Part shown: one piece after another, positions 36,550 to 46,400 of the stretch
Layout: every line of letters begins with the position of its first letter
Numbering within the stretch: the first letter of the stretch is position 1
Source: Bacteroidota bacterium
GTDB taxonomy: Bacteria > Bacteroidota > Bacteroidia > Chitinophagales > Chitinophagaceae
Reading direction: 5' to 3'
Assembly (NCBI GenBank): GCA_023387985.1
Contig: JAEWHC010000001.1
Location: 62,001-126,000, forward strand
Length of the DNA: 64,000 nucleotides
The notes under the pieces: model-generated
The model's input: only the letters and a program-made list of their open reading frames with translations
What the model was told of the DNA's origin: nothing
Database searches by the model: none
Position numbers and translations under genes: made by a program

Positions 36550-37854
36550 TTAAATAATTTCCAGCAGGAAATAATTCTTCCGGCCTTTCTGCACAAGCAG
36601 GAATTTACCATGCATCAATTCAACCCCTGAAATGGTGGCGTCAACAGATTCCACTTTTTCCTTGTTTACAGAAATCCCTCCACCCTGCAACATTTTGCGG
36701 GCTTCCCCTTTGCTCTTGAAAATTCCGGATTCCGCGAGTACGGTAACCCAGTCGGGGTTTTCATCCCATCGGTTGCGGCTCAACTGATGCCGGGGCACGC
36801 CTTCCATGATGTCTGCCAATTGGCCGGCACTGAGGCTGAGCAAGGATTCTTTTGTGGCTTGCCCAAAAAGAATCTCCGATGCCTTTTTGGCAAATTCCAA
36901 AGCCTCTGGGCTGTGCACAAATGCCGTGAGTTCTTCCGCCAGTTTGTTTTGTGCAATCCTTAAGTGTGGGGTGGCGGTATGCGCATCCATTACCTTATCC
37001 ATTTCTTCTTTGGTAAGGAAAGTAAAAATAGGCAACCAAATTTTTACATCTTCATCACTGCTGTTCAACCAAAATTGATAAAACTGGTAAGGACTTGTAC
37101 GATCGGGATCAAGCCATACATTGCCTTTTTCGGTCTTGCCGAATTTGCCGCCATCCGATTTTTTGATCAGGGGACATGTAAAGGCAAAAGCTTCTCCCTG
37201 CCCGCCGGTCATCCTGCGAATCAGTTCAGTTCCGGTGGTAATGTTACCCCATTGGTCGCTTCCGCCAAACTGGAGTTTCACGCCTTTGTTTTTATAGAGC
37301 CAGTAAAAATCATAGCCTTGCATCAGCTGGTATGCAAATTCAGTATAACTGATACCGGTTTCTCCTTCTATTCGCTTTTTCACGCTGTCTTTAGCCATCA
37401 TGTAATTCACAGAAATGTGTTTGCCCACATCCCGCAGGAAATCAATAAAGCCAATATTTTTAAACCAATCGTAATTATTTACCAGCATCGCAGCATTGGG
37501 CTGTCCCGAATCAAAGTCCAGGAACTTACTGAGTTGTTTTTTGATCCCCGCTACATTCCGGGCAAGTGCTTGTTCATCAAGGAGGTTTCGCTCTTCGCTT
37601 TTTCCGGTGGGGTCGCCCACCATACCGGTAGCGCCACCAATTAATGCAACCGGTTGGTGACCAGCTCGTTGCATGTGCACAAGCAACAAAATGGGAACAA
37701 GGCTGCCAATATGCAGACTTTCAGCAGTGGGATCAAAACCCACATAACCGCTCGTAGATTCTTTTACCAATTGCTCTTCTGTTCCGGGCGTAATGTCATT
37801 AATCAGGCCCCTCCATCTCAATTCCTCAATCAGATTTATTTTATTTCTTACCAT
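36550..37854 (-). CDS. tyrS: Tyrosine--tRNA ligase
   Basis: The 434-aa class I synthetase charges tRNA-Tyr. GYVGFDPTAESLHIGSLVPI holds the HIGH-type motif (HIGS). QFGGSDQWGNITTGTELIRR binds substrate, and GKFGKTEKGNVWLD supplies the KMSKS-type loop (KFGKT). The C-terminal S4 RNA-binding domain covers about residues 365-434 (GIFKSKGEARKMLQGGGISV). Length is normal for bacterial TyrS. It is convergent with the amidase gene and divergent from the C25 cluster. Confidence 0.97.
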   Translation of the reverse strand: MVRNKINLIEELRWRGLINDITPGTEEQLVKESTSGYVGFDPTAESLHIGSLVPILLLVHMQRAGHQPVALIGGATGMVGDPTGKSEERNLLDEQALARNVAGIKKQLSKFLDFDSGQPNAAMLVNNYDWFKNIGFIDFLRDVGKHISVNYMMAKDSVKKRIEGETGISYTEFAYQLMQGYDFYWLYKNKGVKLQFGGSDQWGNITTGTELIRRMTGGQGEAFAFTCPLIKKSDGGKFGKTEKGNVWLDPDRTSPYQFYQFWLNSSDEDVKIWLPIFTFLTKEEMDKVMDAHTATPHLRIAQNKLAEELTAFVHSPEALEFAKKASEILFGQATKESLLSLSAGQLADIMEGVPRHQLSRNRWDENPDWVTVLAESGIFKSKGEARKMLQGGGISVNKEKVESVDATISGVELMHGKFLLVQKGRKNYFLLEII

Positions 37855-37862
37855 AATTCCCG

Positions 37863-37870
37863 CAAAAATA
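37863..37870 (-). promoter_or_regulatory. Putative -7 promoter box of tyrS
   Basis: Minus-strand TATTTTTG, an exact TAnnTTTG match, lies 8 bp upstream of the tyrS ATG. It would give a very short leader. Confidence 0.4.
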
Positions 37871-37940
37871 AACGCCGCAGCTTAGTTTTCAAGAGAAGCA
37901 TTAATTTGGATGCGGAATAACATAGTTCGGGGATTTTAGA

Positions 37941-37948
37941 TACTTTTG
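37941..37948 (+). promoter_or_regulatory. Putative -7 promoter box of the C25/PorV cluster
   Basis: TACTTTTG, an exact TAnnTTTG match, lies 31 bp upstream of the first giant gene. It could drive the whole four-gene cluster, whose internal gaps are 42, 86 and 10 bp. Confidence 0.45.
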
Positions 37949-37979
37949 AATCAATTACACTATCTGCAAACCGGGAATC

Positions 37980-40900
37980 ATGCGCTATATCTTCTATATA
38001 ATAATTCTTACCTGCATGGCCGGCCCGGCCCTGGGGCAGAATGATTACCGCAACGAATGGATTGATTACAACAAGACCTATTATAAATTTTTTGTTACAG
38101 AAAACAGGCTCTACCGCATTTCCGCTGCTGTACTGCAAACTGCCGGACTGGGTTCCACACCGGCTGAACATTTCCAGATGTGGCGAAACGGTGATGAAGT
38201 TCCGTTGTACACCTCTGTACAGAATGGAAATTTGCCTTCAGACGGTTACATTGAATTTGTTGGGCTGAGAAATGATGGAAAAAAAGATGGTGTATTGTTT
38301 GAAAAGCCCGAATACAACATCCAGTCAGACATTAGTTACTTTTCGGATACTTCCTGGTATTACCTGACGGTGAATACAGGAAGGAATAAGAGATTTACCC
38401 CTGCTGATAACAAGGTCGAAAATACCAATGTGGCACCTGAGAAATATTTCATGCATACGATGACCGACAATTTTATGTGGACGTGGAATTTTGGCGCCGG
38501 TATTTCCTTGACCGATATTCCCCTTCGCAGCTCGGTACTTGATGCCGGTGAAGGATTTGCCGGCAGACCTTTTAACGGATGGTCACCGGGCAATGCTTTT
38601 TACCAGCGTCTACAGGCCTATACGGATGGTCCCGGTATGCAGTTGAGCATAAACTACAGCGGAAACTACCCTCTTGACAGAAATATTGAAACCCGTGTAA
38701 AAGACAGCCTCATCAGTTCAATATTTATAAACAGGTACAACGCAAAAACCGCAGTGGTTACCAATTTGTCTCCGAAAACTATTGTAAATGATTCCATCCG
38801 GTTCCATTATAAAAGTACCAATGATTTTTACTGGGAAAATATAATGATCAACCAGTTGAAGCTTACTTACCCGAGGATATTCAATTTTGGAAATGCTTTT
38901 CTGTTCAATTTAAGCCTCCGCGAAAGCATCCAGCCTTTGCATTTAAGAATTGGCGGACTGCGCAGTGACAATATGCCCACCATACTTTATGACCTGACCC
39001 ATCTTAAACGGTATGAAGGAAAGATAAAGGGTGACAGCTCTTTCTTTTTACTTGACGCAGGATCTGCACGTGAGGTTTGGGTACTCAACCAACGCCAGCT
39101 TTTGCGAAACATCACGCAGCTTACCCAACGAAAGTTCATTGATTTTACCCTGTCGTCATTGCAGGGAGATTATATGATCATCAGTGCAAAAAAATTAACG
39201 GAAGGAGAAACAGACCAGGTCGAGGAATACCGCAAATACAGAAGCACAGAAGCCGGTGGCAGCTATAAGGCCCAGGTTTATATGATTGAAGAACTTGCGG
39301 ATCAGTTTGCTTATGGCCAGTTCCTGAATCCACTATCCATCAGAAATTTCGTCCGTTTTGCGCTTGACAAATTTACGGTGAAACCAAAAATGGTATTCCT
39401 GTTGGGTAAGGGCTCAGGCTATGCAAGTTTCCGCAATACTTCGGCAACTTATTATGTAAAAAAAGACATCACGCTGGTCCCTACTTTTGGGCAGCCGGCT
39501 TCGGATAATTTGCTGGTTTCAGAGACTTTGGCTGATCCCACACCGAGGATCCCGGTAGGGCGCCTGAGTGCAGTGTGGCCCGAGGAAATCCGCATTTACC
39601 TGCACAAGGTGAAAAAATTTGAAGCCCTTGCCCGCAATCCCAAACGAACGGCGGCTGACATGGAATGGCGGAAAGAAGTGCTCCACCTTGTTGGGGGCGA
39701 TGATGAATATCTTGCTTTAAATGTTACCAAGCCTTTTATGGCGCGATATGAAAAAAATATCGAGGACCCAAGTGTTTCCGGGCATGTACAAACTTTTCTG
39801 AGGGTCCGGAATGCGGATTTCCCGAAGGACATGCAGAAGATCCAGAACCGTATTGACAGCGGAGCCGGCCTGATCACTTATTTTGGTCACTCAAGTACGA
39901 GCAGCATAGATTTCAATTTAAGCAAACCAGAATCATTTGACAATGGAGATGGTAAATACCAGGTGATGATCGCCAACGGATGTCGTGCCGGAGACATTTT
40001 TGAGCTGAATACCAATCGCCTGCAATCCAAGAATACTTCCATCACCGAAAATTACATTTTCGCGAAAGACCGCGGGGCGATCAGCTTTGTGGCCAATGTG
40101 GATTACGGATTGCCCAATTACCTGGATTTCTTCACCAATGAATGGTATATTGCCCTTGGAAAAACGGCATATGGCAAGACGCTTGGGGAGGTTCACCAGG
40201 AAGCCATACGCTCCGCGTACAATAAAGTTCCTCTCGATCGTTTTAATCGCATTAACCTGGAACAGGAATGCCTCCACAGCGATCCTGCCATTGTTTTGTT
40301 TCCTTATAATCGGCCCGATTATACAACCGATAGCAGTCTCATCACCAGGAGCCCCGCAAAATTTACGGTAGCCACTGATACCGCGAAACTGCACGTTGCC
40401 ATAGTGAATATCGGAAAAGCGGAAAATGACGCTGTAACTATTCTTGCAGAGCGGATAACTCCTGCGGGCAAGGTGATTACTCTTGGAAATTTTACGATGG
40501 GTAATATTTACAAGCGGGAATACCTTCACATTGACGTACCCCTTCAGGGGAATTACGAACCAGGAAAAAACATCATCCGCATTACCATCGATCCGGAGAA
40601 AAAATCAAAAGACCTGAATTTTGAGAACAATTTTGCCGAGATCCATTTCGACCTGGAACCGCTTTCTGCCTTACCCGTCTTTCCGTATAACCACAGTATT
40701 GTAAATTACAATGAGGTTGTACTGACAGCATCCACCGCCAACCCGATTCAGAAAGAAATGAATTATCGCTTGCAGGTTGATACCACGGCTTTATTCAACT
40801 CTCCGGCAATGCAATCCATGGACAGTGTGAAAAGAGGCGGAGCAATCAGCTTTCGGCCAAATGTAAAATGGGCAAATAATACAGTTTATTACTGGCGCAT

Positions 40901-43373
40901 TTCCCCGGTAGTAAACAATCAACCGGTTGAATGGCAACAGGCATCTTTCCTTTACAAACAAGATGAATCACCAGGTTTTAATCAATCGCATTTTTACCAG
41001 TGGAAAGATGGTTCATTTAATGGTCTGCTCCTGGACAGCAGCAGCCGAAAACTGGAATTTGGCGATGAACTCCATAATATTTTTGTTGAGCATGGCATTT
41101 ATACGTCGAGTGGTACAGCATCCACCCATTTCAGTGTAACCGTTGACGGTATAAGAACCATTTACAGTGCATGTATCGGCCAGTCAATGATCTTCAATAT
41201 TTTCGATGGCAAGTCGTTCAAACCCTGGGACAATACTCAAGGAGGAAGATTTGGTAGTGCCCCCAATTGTGGTCATGGCAAGGAATACAATTTTGAATTC
41301 AAATATGTAAATCCGCAAGGCCGTAAACAAATCATGGATTTTCTGGACCAGATTCCTGAAGGAGATTTCATTGTGGGCCGCCTGAACCTGGACCAACCCT
41401 ATGATTCGGCATTGATTAAATACTGGATGAATGATACGCTCATCCATGGTAGTGGGAAATCTTTATACCATAGCCTCAAAAATCTGGGTTTTACCGACAT
41501 TGACAGCATGACGCGCCCCCGCACATTCGCCTTTGTGATTAAGAAGGCAAGGAATAAAGAATACCCTGCTCGCTGGGCTTTCAGTGAAGGATTGTATGAT
41601 AGAAACATTCAGTCGTTCATGGCCAACACGCAGGCCACAAAAGGCAGTCTGTTATCTCCGGAAATCGGCACTGCAGAAGAATGGCAGGATCTTAGGTGGA
41701 GTATAGAAGAGCTGCCTGGCACACCGGTGTACCAGCTGCGGGTTTATGGCCTAAACGGGCAAAACCAAAAGACGCTTCTTAAAACACTGAAACCCGGAGA
41801 AATGCATGCAGATCTCAGGTCTGTTGATGCAAAACTCTATCCCCGGTTAGTCCTGGAATATCTGGCCAGCGATACTACGCTTTCCAATGCGCCCAATCTT
41901 AAATTCTGGCGCGTTAATTATAAACCCGTGGCTGATGGCGCGCTAAGCAGCAATCACCATATCGTATGGGAACATGAGAATTTATATGCACTCATCGATT
42001 CGCTCAATTTTGAACTTGGTTTTGTAAATCCTACACGTTATAATTTGGCTGAAACCAAATACAGGATCTTGCTGGGTGATGAAAATCTCCGGGAAACTGA
42101 AATCGCACAAGGGACTTTACAAGCATTGCCTCCCGGAAATATGGCCATATTGAAAGCCACCCGGAATATAGACCAGCTCAAAGGAAAATATTATTTAAAA
42201 GTATTGGTGAATGAAGCACGCAATCCAGCAGAGCAATTTTATTTCAACAACAGGGCCATTGTACCGTTTTCCGTAGACAGTGCCACCGACGCGGTTCAGC
42301 TAAGAGACCTTTCAGTTACTCAGCTTCAAAATGATTTAATGGTAAAATGGACGGTGGTAAAGGAACTGAAGGTTGATCACTACGAATTGATGTATGGCAC
42401 CGATAGTACCAGCATGACTGTTTTGCATTCAGTAAATGCAAAGCTGAATAACCGGGTTAACCTTACCTACGAATTCCTCCATACCAGCCCGGTATATGGG
42501 CCTAACTATTACCGCTTGCGTATTGTAGACCGATATGGTAATGTAGTTACCACGGCAGCTATTGATTACACTCCTCAAATCAATCAGTTCAGGTCAGAGG
42601 CTGCCGCCCAGAAAATTCAACTTTCCTGGATGGCAAATAAAGAATTGCGGATATCAAAGTACACTGTTGAGAAAATGGAAAAAAATGGATGGGAATTGCT
42701 GGCAACAAAGGATGCGCGCAATGATGGCAGCCCGGTTCTTGAGTATTTACATGAGGATAATGCACCCGTAGCCGGGAAGAATAAATACCGGTTGGTGATT
42801 GAAGATTCGCGTGGAAATATCTATGCTGATCTTGAGGATTCGGTGTGGATCCGTCCTTTGAATTTCGAGGTAGAAGTAACACAATTCAACCTGAGCGGCA
42901 GCTGGGAAATGGAAAATGAGATCAATCTTGAACGTTATGAACTGGAACAAAGCTTAGATGGCCAGAGTTTCAACAAGATTGCCGAATTCTCTTCCATAAA
43001 TGCAGGTGCGGGCAGCTGGGCAAGATCAATAAGCAAGATCCTGGCAGGGCCCGGCCAATATTATTTCCGGATTAAAGCTGTGGATAAGCAGGGCAACGTG
43101 GTTTACAGCAATGTTGACGAAGGGTTTGCCGGAGATCTGGACAAAATTTATATCAATCCAAACCCGGTACGCAACTTCTTTTGGTTTTCCACCGGAGATC
43201 GCACAACCCGTTGGACGATAAGGTTATTTGATTCATCCGGAAAACTGTTAATAACAGAATCGGGCACCGGGAGCAAGCGAATTTCAACGCTATCTTTGCC
43301 CATAGGGATTTATTTCCTGAATGTCAGCAAAGGGAATTCCAAACAATCGTTTAAATTGCTGAAAGTCAGGTAG
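37980..43373 (+). CDS. Giant C25 (gingipain/PorU2-type) T9SS protein, copy A
   Basis: This is a 1797-aa exported protein. After the signal peptide (cleavage near ALGQ) comes a module with NEWIDYNKTYYKFF shared by all three large proteins here. A caspase-like peptidase C25 domain spans about residues 425-790, with catalytic His637 in TYFGHSSTSS and Cys668 in IANGCRAGDIFE, both intact. A CARDB-like region follows (about 800-900), then an ILEI/PANDER-like domain (about 1050-1190), three fibronectin-III-like repeats (about 1437-1712) and a T9SS type A sorting domain (INPNPVRNFFWF through GIYFLNVSKGN). PorU is the T9SS sortase of about 1150 aa; this longer relative fits the PorU2-like group. The sorting domain implies it is itself T9SS cargo. 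The exact role is inferred. Confidence 0.87.
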   Translation: MRYIFYIIILTCMAGPALGQNDYRNEWIDYNKTYYKFFVTENRLYRISAAVLQTAGLGSTPAEHFQMWRNGDEVPLYTSVQNGNLPSDGYIEFVGLRNDGKKDGVLFEKPEYNIQSDISYFSDTSWYYLTVNTGRNKRFTPADNKVENTNVAPEKYFMHTMTDNFMWTWNFGAGISLTDIPLRSSVLDAGEGFAGRPFNGWSPGNAFYQRLQAYTDGPGMQLSINYSGNYPLDRNIETRVKDSLISSIFINRYNAKTAVVTNLSPKTIVNDSIRFHYKSTNDFYWENIMINQLKLTYPRIFNFGNAFLFNLSLRESIQPLHLRIGGLRSDNMPTILYDLTHLKRYEGKIKGDSSFFLLDAGSAREVWVLNQRQLLRNITQLTQRKFIDFTLSSLQGDYMIISAKKLTEGETDQVEEYRKYRSTEAGGSYKAQVYMIEELADQFAYGQFLNPLSIRNFVRFALDKFTVKPKMVFLLGKGSGYASFRNTSATYYVKKDITLVPTFGQPASDNLLVSETLADPTPRIPVGRLSAVWPEEIRIYLHKVKKFEALARNPKRTAADMEWRKEVLHLVGGDDEYLALNVTKPFMARYEKNIEDPSVSGHVQTFLRVRNADFPKDMQKIQNRIDSGAGLITYFGHSSTSSIDFNLSKPESFDNGDGKYQVMIANGCRAGDIFELNTNRLQSKNTSITENYIFAKDRGAISFVANVDYGLPNYLDFFTNEWYIALGKTAYGKTLGEVHQEAIRSAYNKVPLDRFNRINLEQECLHSDPAIVLFPYNRPDYTTDSSLITRSPAKFTVATDTAKLHVAIVNIGKAENDAVTILAERITPAGKVITLGNFTMGNIYKREYLHIDVPLQGNYEPGKNIIRITIDPEKKSKDLNFENNFAEIHFDLEPLSALPVFPYNHSIVNYNEVVLTASTANPIQKEMNYRLQVDTTALFNSPAMQSMDSVKRGGAISFRPNVKWANNTVYYWRISPVVNNQPVEWQQASFLYKQDESPGFNQSHFYQWKDGSFNGLLLDSSSRKLEFGDELHNIFVEHGIYTSSGTASTHFSVTVDGIRTIYSACIGQSMIFNIFDGKSFKPWDNTQGGRFGSAPNCGHGKEYNFEFKYVNPQGRKQIMDFLDQIPEGDFIVGRLNLDQPYDSALIKYWMNDTLIHGSGKSLYHSLKNLGFTDIDSMTRPRTFAFVIKKARNKEYPARWAFSEGLYDRNIQSFMANTQATKGSLLSPEIGTAEEWQDLRWSIEELPGTPVYQLRVYGLNGQNQKTLLKTLKPGEMHADLRSVDAKLYPRLVLEYLASDTTLSNAPNLKFWRVNYKPVADGALSSNHHIVWEHENLYALIDSLNFELGFVNPTRYNLAETKYRILLGDENLRETEIAQGTLQALPPGNMAILKATRNIDQLKGKYYLKVLVNEARNPAEQFYFNNRAIVPFSVDSATDAVQLRDLSVTQLQNDLMVKWTVVKELKVDHYELMYGTDSTSMTVLHSVNAKLNNRVNLTYEFLHTSPVYGPNYYRLRIVDRYGNVVTTAAIDYTPQINQFRSEAAAQKIQLSWMANKELRISKYTVEKMEKNGWELLATKDARNDGSPVLEYLHEDNAPVAGKNKYRLVIEDSRGNIYADLEDSVWIRPLNFEVEVTQFNLSGSWEMENEINLERYELEQSLDGQSFNKIAEFSSINAGAGSWARSISKILAGPGQYYFRIKAVDKQGNVVYSNVDEGFAGDLDKIYINPNPVRNFFWFSTGDRTTRWTIRLFDSSGKLLITESGTGSKRISTLSLPIGIYFLNVSKGNSKQSFKLLKVR

Positions 43374-43415
43374 GCTAAAACCATTTATTTTTATTCTAAA
43401 ACACCTCATCATTCA

Positions 43416-46400
43416 ATGAAGAGAGCTTTTCAATTGAACTTGAGAATAGGCTTGCTATTTGCTTTTGTTTCATTTTGCATAAACCCATTATTCGCCCAAA
43501 AGAAATATGGGAATGAATGGATCGATTATAATAAGACTTACTATTCATTTAAGGTAGCTCCGGTGTCTCCAGTTCCAACCGCCACAAACGCTTATGCAGG
43601 AACGCACGAGAATTTTGGTGATTATAAAATGCTGCACCGCATTCCTTATTCCACACTGGCAAGCAAGGGCCTCGCCCAAATTCCTGTGGAATATTTTCAG
43701 CTCTGGCGAAATGGAGAGGAAGTGGCCATCTATACCGTCCCTTCATCAGGGATGATGGATGTGAATGGTTACCTTGAATTTTGGGGTGATTTTAATGATG
43801 GAAATAGCGATGCCGATCTTTTCCGCAAGCCGGAATACCAGTTAAATCCGCGGTGGAGCTTGTTTGGTGATACAGCGCTTTATCATCTTACGGTGAATCG
43901 TTATGGTGAAAATCTTCGCATTGTTCCGGCAGAAAATAATGCTTCAACCAGCAACCTCACTCCCACAAGTCAAATAATCCACAAAATAAAGGTGAGTCCT
44001 AAAATTCATTTGAGTTCTGGCAGAACGAGCAATGTAGGCGTCAGAAGTTCAAGCTACGAATTGGGAGAAGGCTATAGCCGGAGTATTAGTGCCAACACTT
44101 TGCTTTCAGTGCCTTTGGGAGGCAATTTACAAGTAGCGTCAGGAACACCGGCCAATATAAAAGCAGTAATATTGAGCGGTAGCCTGACCGGGTTGCCCAT
44201 TGAGTTGCGTTTAAATGAAGAAACGCTTGTGAAGAAAACGATCATGGCCCGTACAGCGGATACCTTGATGTTTAATGGAATTGATCCTTTAAAACTGCAG
44301 GCAACCCCGCCCGTCATTGGATTTTACGCTGCAGCCATCCGGCCGCAATCCTATGCTTTTTACCAGGTTGAACTGGAATACCTCAGGAACCTTGTTTTTT
44401 CAAACAACCAGGCTTCCTTCCAGTTCCAATTGCCGGCCTCTACCCAACCGATTCTGCTGAAGTTTGACAATTTCAACACCAACTCATCCCTCGAAAAACT
44501 GGTGATCGATTTTACAAACAGGAAAAGATATGTGGCAACCATTAGTGGTACTTCTTTACTGGTTGAACTGCCCCCTTCCACGGCAAACAGAAACCTGGTA
44601 TTAACTACAATCAATACAGCAACCACAGGGCAGACGGTAAAACAAATTGCCGCTTTGGAAGAAAAACGGTTTGTAGATTTCACCAATAGCGCACTCCAGG
44701 GTGATTACCTGATCATAAGCAATAACCGCCTCATCAGTGATAATTCAGCCGGCGGAAACCAGGTTCAGGCATATTCGGATTATCGCAGCTCCGCTGAAGG
44801 AGGAAACTACAAGGCAAACGTATATGAGATCCAAGACCTGGTAGACAATTTTGCCTATGGCATACCTATGCATCCTTTATCCATTCGCAGGTTCATTCAT
44901 TACGCAAAAGACAAATTCGGATCCAAAACGAGGGCGGTTTTGCTTATCGGCCGTGGAGTAACTTATGACCAGGCAAACCGGAGCGATCTTGGCCGACAGC
45001 TAAATTTTGTACCAACATGGGGAGAACCTGCATCAGACAACCTCCTGGCTTCGGCAAACAACCAGAATATCACGCCTATTTTACCCATCGGTAGGATTGC
45101 CGCAATAGATGCGATTGAAATCAAAAATTATTTGGAGAAGATTAAAGTGCTTGAAGCTGCTCAGCGCAACCCGGCTGTTGATCATTCTTACCAAAAAAAT
45201 GCTTTGATGCTGATAGGCGGCCTTGATCAGGCCTCATTTAACCTGGTCACCAATTACATGCAGCAATACAAAGAATCTATTGAAAGACCGCTGCTCGGTG
45301 GTGAAGGCCATCTTTTCGCCAAGGTGGAAAATCCCAATACTTCAGCGGACTACCAAAAGATCAATTCATTAATTGAAAATGGCACTGGGTTGATCACATA
45401 TTTCGGCCATTCTTCCCCCACAAGTATTGATTATCCTATAAACAATCCCGATGAACTGAATATGCCTGCGGGTAAGCTGCCTGTTTTTATAGCAAATGGT
45501 TGTTCGGCAGCACAAATTTTTGATCTGAATGCAAACCGGATGAGCAAACGCTCTCTCACGATTGGAGAAAAATTTGTTCTTGCACCCGACAAGGGCAGTT
45601 CTGTTTTCTTATCCACAACGCATTTAGGCATAGTTCAATACCTGCATTTGTATTCCAAACCATTTATTGATTACGCCGCAGATTCATTGTATGGAAAAAG
45701 TGTAGGTGAAATACATAATGCCGCCATACAGCATATGATGAACCAGAATGGTTATGAAGACATGAATGTACGGCTTACAGCTGAAGAAACCCTGCTTCAC
45801 GGGGATCCCGTTGTCAGGATGTATACAGTCCATAAATCCGATTTTTCTGTTGAAAAGATTACATTGGCTCCCGGGCAACCTGCCCTTGAAACAGATAGCA
45901 TTGCCATAAGCTTCCACCTCAAAAATAGTGGCCCTGTTACTTCAGATTCTGTGTTGGTGAGGGTGACGCTCAGTAATCCGTTGGGCCAGCATATTATTGT
46001 AAAAGAATGGTTCGAAAAGCAATTTTCCTTTAACCAGGTAGTGTCTGTAAAAATTCCTGTTTCAGGCATGGTGAATGTGGGAATGAACAGCATCCGTATC
46101 GATGTCAATCCCAACCAGGCAGTTGGTGAAATTGATTTTACCAATAACAATCTTGAAAAAACTTTTGAAATCCTGAGAAATAGCGTAACCCCTGTTTACC
46201 CGGGCAATTTCTCCATGGTTACCAGCTGGCCACAAAAGCTACACGCTTTTAGCAGTGCGGCGCAGGACAATGCGCTAAGGGAGTGGCGATTGGAAATGGA
46301 TACCACCATAAATTTTAATTCTCCGCTCAAATACACATTGTCCATTAATTCAAAACCCGGGAATTTAGAGTTCACGCCAACCAACACCCTCTCAGATGGG